DNA from: Spirochaetaceae bacterium UBA6089
Lineage (GTDB): Bacteria; Spirochaetota; Spirochaetia; Treponematales; Rectinemataceae
Direction of reading: 5' to 3'
DNA length: 17,178 bases
NCBI GenBank assembly: GCA_002435985.1
Contig: DIXD01000055.1
Coordinates: 1,368-18,545 of the forward strand
Part shown: one piece after another, positions 13,303 to 17,178 of the stretch
How the letters are laid out: the number at the start of each line of letters is the position of its first letter
Numbering within the stretch: the stretch's first letter is position 1
The notes under the pieces: generated by a model
The model's input: only the letters and a program-made list of their open reading frames with translations
The model's database searches: none
What the model was told of the DNA's origin: nothing
Position numbers and translations under genes: made by a program

Positions 13303-16300
13303 TCATGAATACAGAAAATCGAGACCGATCGAGCCCTCGATTCGCTCGAAAAAGTTCGGTGTCATGAGCTGTTCAAGCCGGTTATGGGCGTTTGAGAGCT
13401 CGGCCTGCACTCTGCGTTCGGTCAGGCTTTTGGGCTCGGCCCTCTCCGCGAGAAATTTGCGCAGATACGAAATTGACGATTCAATATAGGAGATCTGACG
13501 TTCGCGGTAGTGTTCGAGCCGAGCTCTATACCAGTCCGAGCTGAGTACGTAATCGCGATCGAAGAGTCGACGAACTTCGGGGTCCTGAATGCTTTTGCCT
13601 TCGTAGCTGCCGTATGCCATGACGGAGAGCACCGCTTTGAGCGGCGGTATCGCAGCCTCGTATGATCCATCCTCGAAGTAGGCTTTTGCGGACTTTTCCA
13701 TCGCGGCCGCAATGTTGTCGATGCCGTCGACGAACTCCTCGAGCGACTGAAGTTCGGGCCTCAGCATGTCTTCGGGGAACACCACGGACGGCGTATCGAA
13801 CAGTCGCCCCAGATAGGTCGCCGCAAAGAGCGGCGTTATGCGCCATCCGAGTCGCGAGGCAGGAACGAGCTTTCCTTTATACGTGAAATCATCGACTTTT
13901 TCGAGGTACCCATGGCTTTTCAAGAACTCCGGATCGCGCTCTTCGGGCCCGAGTCGTGCCCATAGCTCGGGCATCAGAAGTGATATGTCGTGGTCTACTT
14001 TATATTTGTGTCCAATATGCCCCGCCGCCGTCGTGAAGCCTGAATACCCCGTCAGAATAAAGCCGAGAAGCGCATTGTTGAGATCACTGGTGGCCACAAG
14101 GGCGTTGAAGGGGCCCTTGGTGAGCGCCCCTTCGCTGCCTGCGCCGGTGGTCGAAGGGCTTTTGCCGGTAAGCGAGCATACAAAGTCCATGAAGAGTTCC
14201 GGCAGCTCTTGATAATGGATGGGGCCGTAGACCGCGAGTGACCGTATGCCGGCCTTGGGGTCGGGCGGATTGTTGCGCCTGCCGGGCAAGACTGCACCTA
14301 TAGGCTGCGGAAGCGGCTTGTCTGCAGGAATGCGGCGATAGAGCCGCGGGCCGAGCTCGGCGAGGTACCGCGCCTCTGGGTTGACATAGGTGGGGTCGAG
14401 CTGGAGATAGCGCGGGTTTTTAGAGGGGGCGCCGTCGACGAGTCGAAAGCTGTTGGATGCGACGAAGTATTCGAAGTTGGAATCCTTTTCGGCCTCGTCG
14501 ATGAATTTCCTCATGGGCTCAGTGTATTCATAGAAATGAATGGTGTTTTCGATGATACGTGAAGCATCGGCTCGGGTGAGCGGCTCGAAGTTCGAGAGAA
14601 AATTGTCTTGACGCGACAGGTCCTTTTCGGTCTGCTTGTCGTAGCCCCGGATGATGGCGTCGTCGGGGCGTTGGAAGAAGCGCGCCTCGCAGTTCTTCGC
14701 AAATTTGAGGCTGGGGTGCTTCGTGGCCCACTCGGGCAGGTTTTCGAGCTGGTTTGCAGGGACGATGATGGATGCGGAGATGTCGTCTTCCCACTGAAGC
14801 TTGAAGGCGGGCATAAAGTCCTGTCTCAGCTTGAAGAAACGGTTCATACCGTTTTCGTTCTTGCCCACTCGCAAATAGGAGCCCATGATCGGCCGCCCCT
14901 CGAACTTGAGGATGTTCCCCGTCGTGCCGTTGACCGCATCGACCGAAAAGTGCGAGGCCCAGTCATTACCCCAGTCCGGCTGGTAAAAACGCTTGACCAA
15001 AAAGACGAGACTCTTGATGCGCTCGGGGATCGAACGGAGCCATTCGTTGTATTCGTCGTTGTACGCGGGCGAGGGTGAAAGCAGTTTGATCACCGAACCG
15101 AGAGAGCGTTTCGGCGACAGGACGGGGCGTGCGTCTTTTCCGTGATTTTCCAGTTCGTCGCGGAAGCGGTTGCCGTAATCCTTTTCGATGATCTCACGCA
15201 CGGCTTTCATGTCTTTTTCGAAGTCGGCAATGATGATGGGCATGTACGTGATCGCATCGTTGATCGACTTTGAGATTTCGGATTTACCGCCGCCCGATAC
15301 CGTGCATGGCTTGTGACACAAAAGCCCCTCTGCCGCAGTGCCGATGAGGCGCCACGCGCCGGTCGTGGGATGTCGCTCCATGTGTACACGATAGCCTGTG
15401 GGGTGCACGTAGATGTATCCCGGCAGAACCCTCAGAGACTCTTCCTTGCCTTCGTTGACCCAGTGCGCCTGCTGGTCCTCGAGGGAGATATAAGCATCCT
15501 CGGGAAGATACATGATATTCGGAAAAGTAAGGTCGACCGCATAGCCTTTTTCTTTCATTTCGATGCGGCCGCGCATGACAGTATAGACATCGTGGAGGCT
15601 GTGCCCCTTGGATTTGAGGTTGGTGTCGGGCACAAAGCGAGTGCCGAGATTGTAGGATGGAAAGACGAGGGCACCACCTGCATGCTCCTCCTCCACAAGG
15701 CCCAGGAGGTTCGCAGAGTAGGAGATGTGGGACTTGACCTCTTTTTTCGTGTAACCGAAATAGTTGTCCGCGATGATGGAGATGATCACTCCCGATGCAT
15801 CGCGCGCCGTGATCTTGAAAGCCCGCCCGTCGTTGTATTTTTCGGTTGGTTCACGCCAGCACATGCCGTCGCGGCGCTGCCGCTCGGTCGCATTGTCCCA
15901 GTGTGGTAGTCCGAGTTCCTTTTTGGTGAGTTCGGTGAGGTGCGTCGCCAGAATGATGCAGCCGGTCGTTCCCGTCCAGTGTACGGGGTCGATCGACGCA
16001 TCGTTCTCCGGAATGAAGGGATCTCCTGAGTTGCCAAAAATACTCTCGACGAAGTCGACATTCGCCACGAGCGAGCCGGGGGCGAAGAAGCGCATTTCCA
16101 TAGAGCTCTCTTCGCAGTAACCCGGAATTTCGGGCCGCACTATCGGGCGCAGCAATACCGACACAAAGGTGTACGCCTTGTCGTTCTCGCCCGCAGTGAA
16201 GGGGAGTTCGAGCAATTCCATGGGAGGATTGAGCGCAGCTTCAAGAATCTTTGCAAAGGTCAGTTTCGGGACCGCCTTCTTGTCGTACGGAATGGGGAGG

Positions 16301-16758
16301 CCGCCTTCGGCGATGTGGAAGACCCCTTCGGTTGTCCGACGGTCGCTCTTAGGGTTGTGCAGCACACCATTTCGCACGCGGTATGAGGTAAGAGTGGGAG
16401 AGACGTGTTTGTGCCCATCGGGAGGCAGAGAGAGCTCCCGGGCCATGCCGTATCGGTCGAGCACGAGCGTGTTTCCGGGCAGCTGCGGCACGTGTGCCAA
16501 TCCAAGATCCGCGAGATACTTGTCGATAAAATTCTGAATTCTCTGGTCCGATGGAGGAAGAATTCTGGGAAGAAGCCTATCCTTCTGTCTAAAACTCTCG
16601 AGCATGTCGGCAGCGAGCTGCACAAAGCCTGTACCCTCTTTTGAATAGACGGGCAACCCGAGACTCCGCAGCTTTATGTTGATGTAGGAAATAAGCTTAG
16701 CCCGCTCCTGCGGGGAAGTTCTGTCGAGGTGTATGCCGTGATCGCGCTTTGTTACCAT
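13303..16758 (-). CDS. Probable PPi-type phosphoenolpyruvate carboxykinase (EC 4.1.1.38)
   Basis: I read this 1151-residue cytosolic protein as the PPi-dependent PEP carboxykinase first identified in Entamoeba and Propionibacterium. That enzyme interconverts PEP + CO2 + phosphate and oxaloacetate + pyrophosphate. Support is the characteristic size (about 130 kDa, twice an ATP/GTP enzyme), the absence of signal peptide or membrane segments, and family-like blocks. These are EGVFHIAEGGLPIPYDK (144-160), WTGTTGCIILATHL (261-274), CHKPCTVSGGGKSEISKS (481-498, like a kinase P-loop SGxGK[ST]) and GKSPSTTGAGSEGALTKGPF (865-884). The assignment is from recall of the family, not a search; many homologues are labelled hypothetical. 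An intact frame and AGGAG 8 nt before the ATG argue for an active gene. It lies 33 nt after hutH and 16 nt before hutI, so it is probably co-transcribed with them. Confidence 0.78.
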   Translation of the reverse strand: MVTKRDHGIHLDRTSPQERAKLISYINIKLRSLGLPVYSKEGTGFVQLAADMLESFRQKDRLLPRILPPSDQRIQNFIDKYLADLGLAHVPQLPGNTLVLDRYGMARELSLPPDGHKHVSPTLTSYRVRNGVLHNPKSDRRTTEGVFHIAEGGLPIPYDKKAVPKLTFAKILEAALNPPMELLELPFTAGENDKAYTFVSVLLRPIVRPEIPGYCEESSMEMRFFAPGSLVANVDFVESIFGNSGDPFIPENDASIDPVHWTGTTGCIILATHLTELTKKELGLPHWDNATERQRRDGMCWREPTEKYNDGRAFKITARDASGVIISIIADNYFGYTKKEVKSHISYSANLLGLVEEEHAGGALVFPSYNLGTRFVPDTNLKSKGHSLHDVYTVMRGRIEMKEKGYAVDLTFPNIMYLPEDAYISLEDQQAHWVNEGKEESLRVLPGYIYVHPTGYRVHMERHPTTGAWRLIGTAAEGLLCHKPCTVSGGGKSEISKSINDAITYMPIIIADFEKDMKAVREIIEKDYGNRFRDELENHGKDARPVLSPKRSLGSVIKLLSPSPAYNDEYNEWLRSIPERIKSLVFLVKRFYQPDWGNDWASHFSVDAVNGTTGNILKFEGRPIMGSYLRVGKNENGMNRFFKLRQDFMPAFKLQWEDDISASIIVPANQLENLPEWATKHPSLKFAKNCEARFFQRPDDAIIRGYDKQTEKDLSRQDNFLSNFEPLTRADASRIIENTIHFYEYTEPMRKFIDEAEKDSNFEYFVASNSFRLVDGAPSKNPRYLQLDPTYVNPEARYLAELGPRLYRRIPADKPLPQPIGAVLPGRRNNPPDPKAGIRSLAVYGPIHYQELPELFMDFVCSLTGKSPSTTGAGSEGALTKGPFNALVATSDLNNALLGFILTGYSGFTTAAGHIGHKYKVDHDISLLMPELWARLGPEERDPEFLKSHGYLEKVDDFTYKGKLVPASRLGWRITPLFAATYLGRLFDTPSVVFPEDMLRPELQSLEEFVDGIDNIAAAMEKSAKAYFEDGSYEAAIPPLKAVLSVMAYGSYEGKSIQDPEVRRLFDRDYVLSSDWYRARLEHYRERQISYIESSISYLRKFLAERAEPKSLTERRVQAELSNAHNRLEQLMTPNFFERIEGSIGLDFLYS

Positions 16759-16791
16759 ATGCGATACTCCTAATACGAGACTGGACTAATT

Positions 16792-17178
16792 TTAGACATA
16801 ATCTTCAGGAGGAGCAACGGGTTCGGGGTTCCAGCTCCATCGGCCCATACTCGCACAGAGGCTCTCGTCGCGCAGCAGCGTCACTACCGCATCGATGTCG
16901 GGATACATGGGGCGATCTTTGTCGGTAAAACGGACTGCCGCGCGCACCGTTCGATATACCGAAGCGGTGGCGGGGGATAAAGAATGTTCGATCGAAGGGA
17001 TGCCAAATTGAATCGCGCGCAGGTCGAGCGCCTGACAGGCCGCAAGCGTTTCCATCGCGACGACGCGTCCTGCGTTATCGACGATCTGCCTCGCCTTACG
17101 CGCAGCGATGGTCCCCATCGACACGTGGTCTTCCTGGTTTGCGCTCGATGGGATGGAATCGACGCTTGCCGGATGGGC
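16792..17178 (-). CDS. hutH: Histidine ammonia-lyase, C-terminal part (cut by the window edge)
   Basis: HutH removes ammonia from L-histidine to give trans-urocanate, the first step of histidine degradation, using an autocatalytic MIO group. Only the last 128 residues are in the window, about a quarter of the usual 500-residue enzyme, so the Ala-Ser-Gly MIO triad is not visible. The visible start, D-S-I-P-S-S-A-N-Q-E-D-H-V-S-M-G, is the highly conserved segment holding the active-site glutamate of the family. The following helices (ARKARQIVDNAGRVVAMETL, ACQALDLR) fit the C-terminal bundle. The frame is open to the right edge; the internal GTG at 17124 is not a start. The PEPCK gene follows 33 nt downstream. 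Confidence 0.93.
   Translation of the reverse strand, partial: AHPASVDSIPSSANQEDHVSMGTIAARKARQIVDNAGRVVAMETLAACQALDLRAIQFGIPSIEHSLSPATASVYRTVRAAVRFTDKDRPMYPDIDAVVTLLRDESLCASMGRWSWNPEPVAPPEDYV

Noticed and set aside
14608..15078. Open frames on the + strand within the PEPCK gene, also at 15313-15909.
   Set aside because: They are shadows of a continuous 1151-codon frame; no ribosome binding site or family motif supports them.
16792..17124. A separate 110-residue small gene starting at the GTG at 17124.
   Set aside because: The frame continues to the window edge with the conserved histidine ammonia-lyase segment, so it is the 3' part of hutH.

Overview
The window is bacterial chromosomal DNA of roughly 55% GC (an estimate by eye). 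Positions 1-10990 hold a long, tightly packed ribosomal-protein operon on the + strand, covering the distal S10, spc and alpha blocks. Positions 11956 to the end hold an oppositely oriented metabolic operon. The most likely source is a spirochaete of the Treponema/Spirochaeta kind. The grounds are secY followed directly by rpmJ without adk, map or infA, a zinc-type S14, a zinc-ribbon L24, and the style of the L17, S13 and S3 sequences. This is inference from gene order and protein style, not a proven placement.

Positions 1-10791 encode, in order, S19 (5' end cut by the window edge), L22, S3, L16, L29, S17, L14, L24, L5, S14, S8, L6, L18, S5, L30, L15, SecY, L36, S13, S11, S4, RpoA and L17. 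Gaps are mostly under 25 nt and several stop and start codons overlap. One larger AT-rich gap, 7700-7751, lies between secY and rpmJ. A 56-residue four-cysteine protein of unknown function (10820-10990) follows rplQ. A hairpin with a T-run at 11011-11041 looks like the operon's terminator. The rarD/EamA-type permease gene (11056-11955) begins only 14 nt after it.

After a 38-bp convergent junction the minus strand carries, in transcription order, hutH (3' part only, entering from the right edge), a 1151-codon gene that I read as PPi-dependent phosphoenolpyruvate carboxykinase, and hutI. HutH and HutI are steps 1 and 3 of histidine degradation to glutamate. The hutU step is not visible and may lie upstream of hutH outside the window. 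The large enzyme between them would link PEP and oxaloacetate using pyrophosphate/phosphate instead of a nucleotide. Its 33-bp and 16-bp spacings argue for co-transcription with the hut genes, an unusual arrangement.

No tRNA, rRNA, CRISPR array, insertion sequence or prophage signal was seen. The items most worth a second look are the PPi-PEPCK inside a hut operon, the small zinc-ribbon protein closing the ribosomal operon, the long charged tail on S3, and the terminator abutting rarD.
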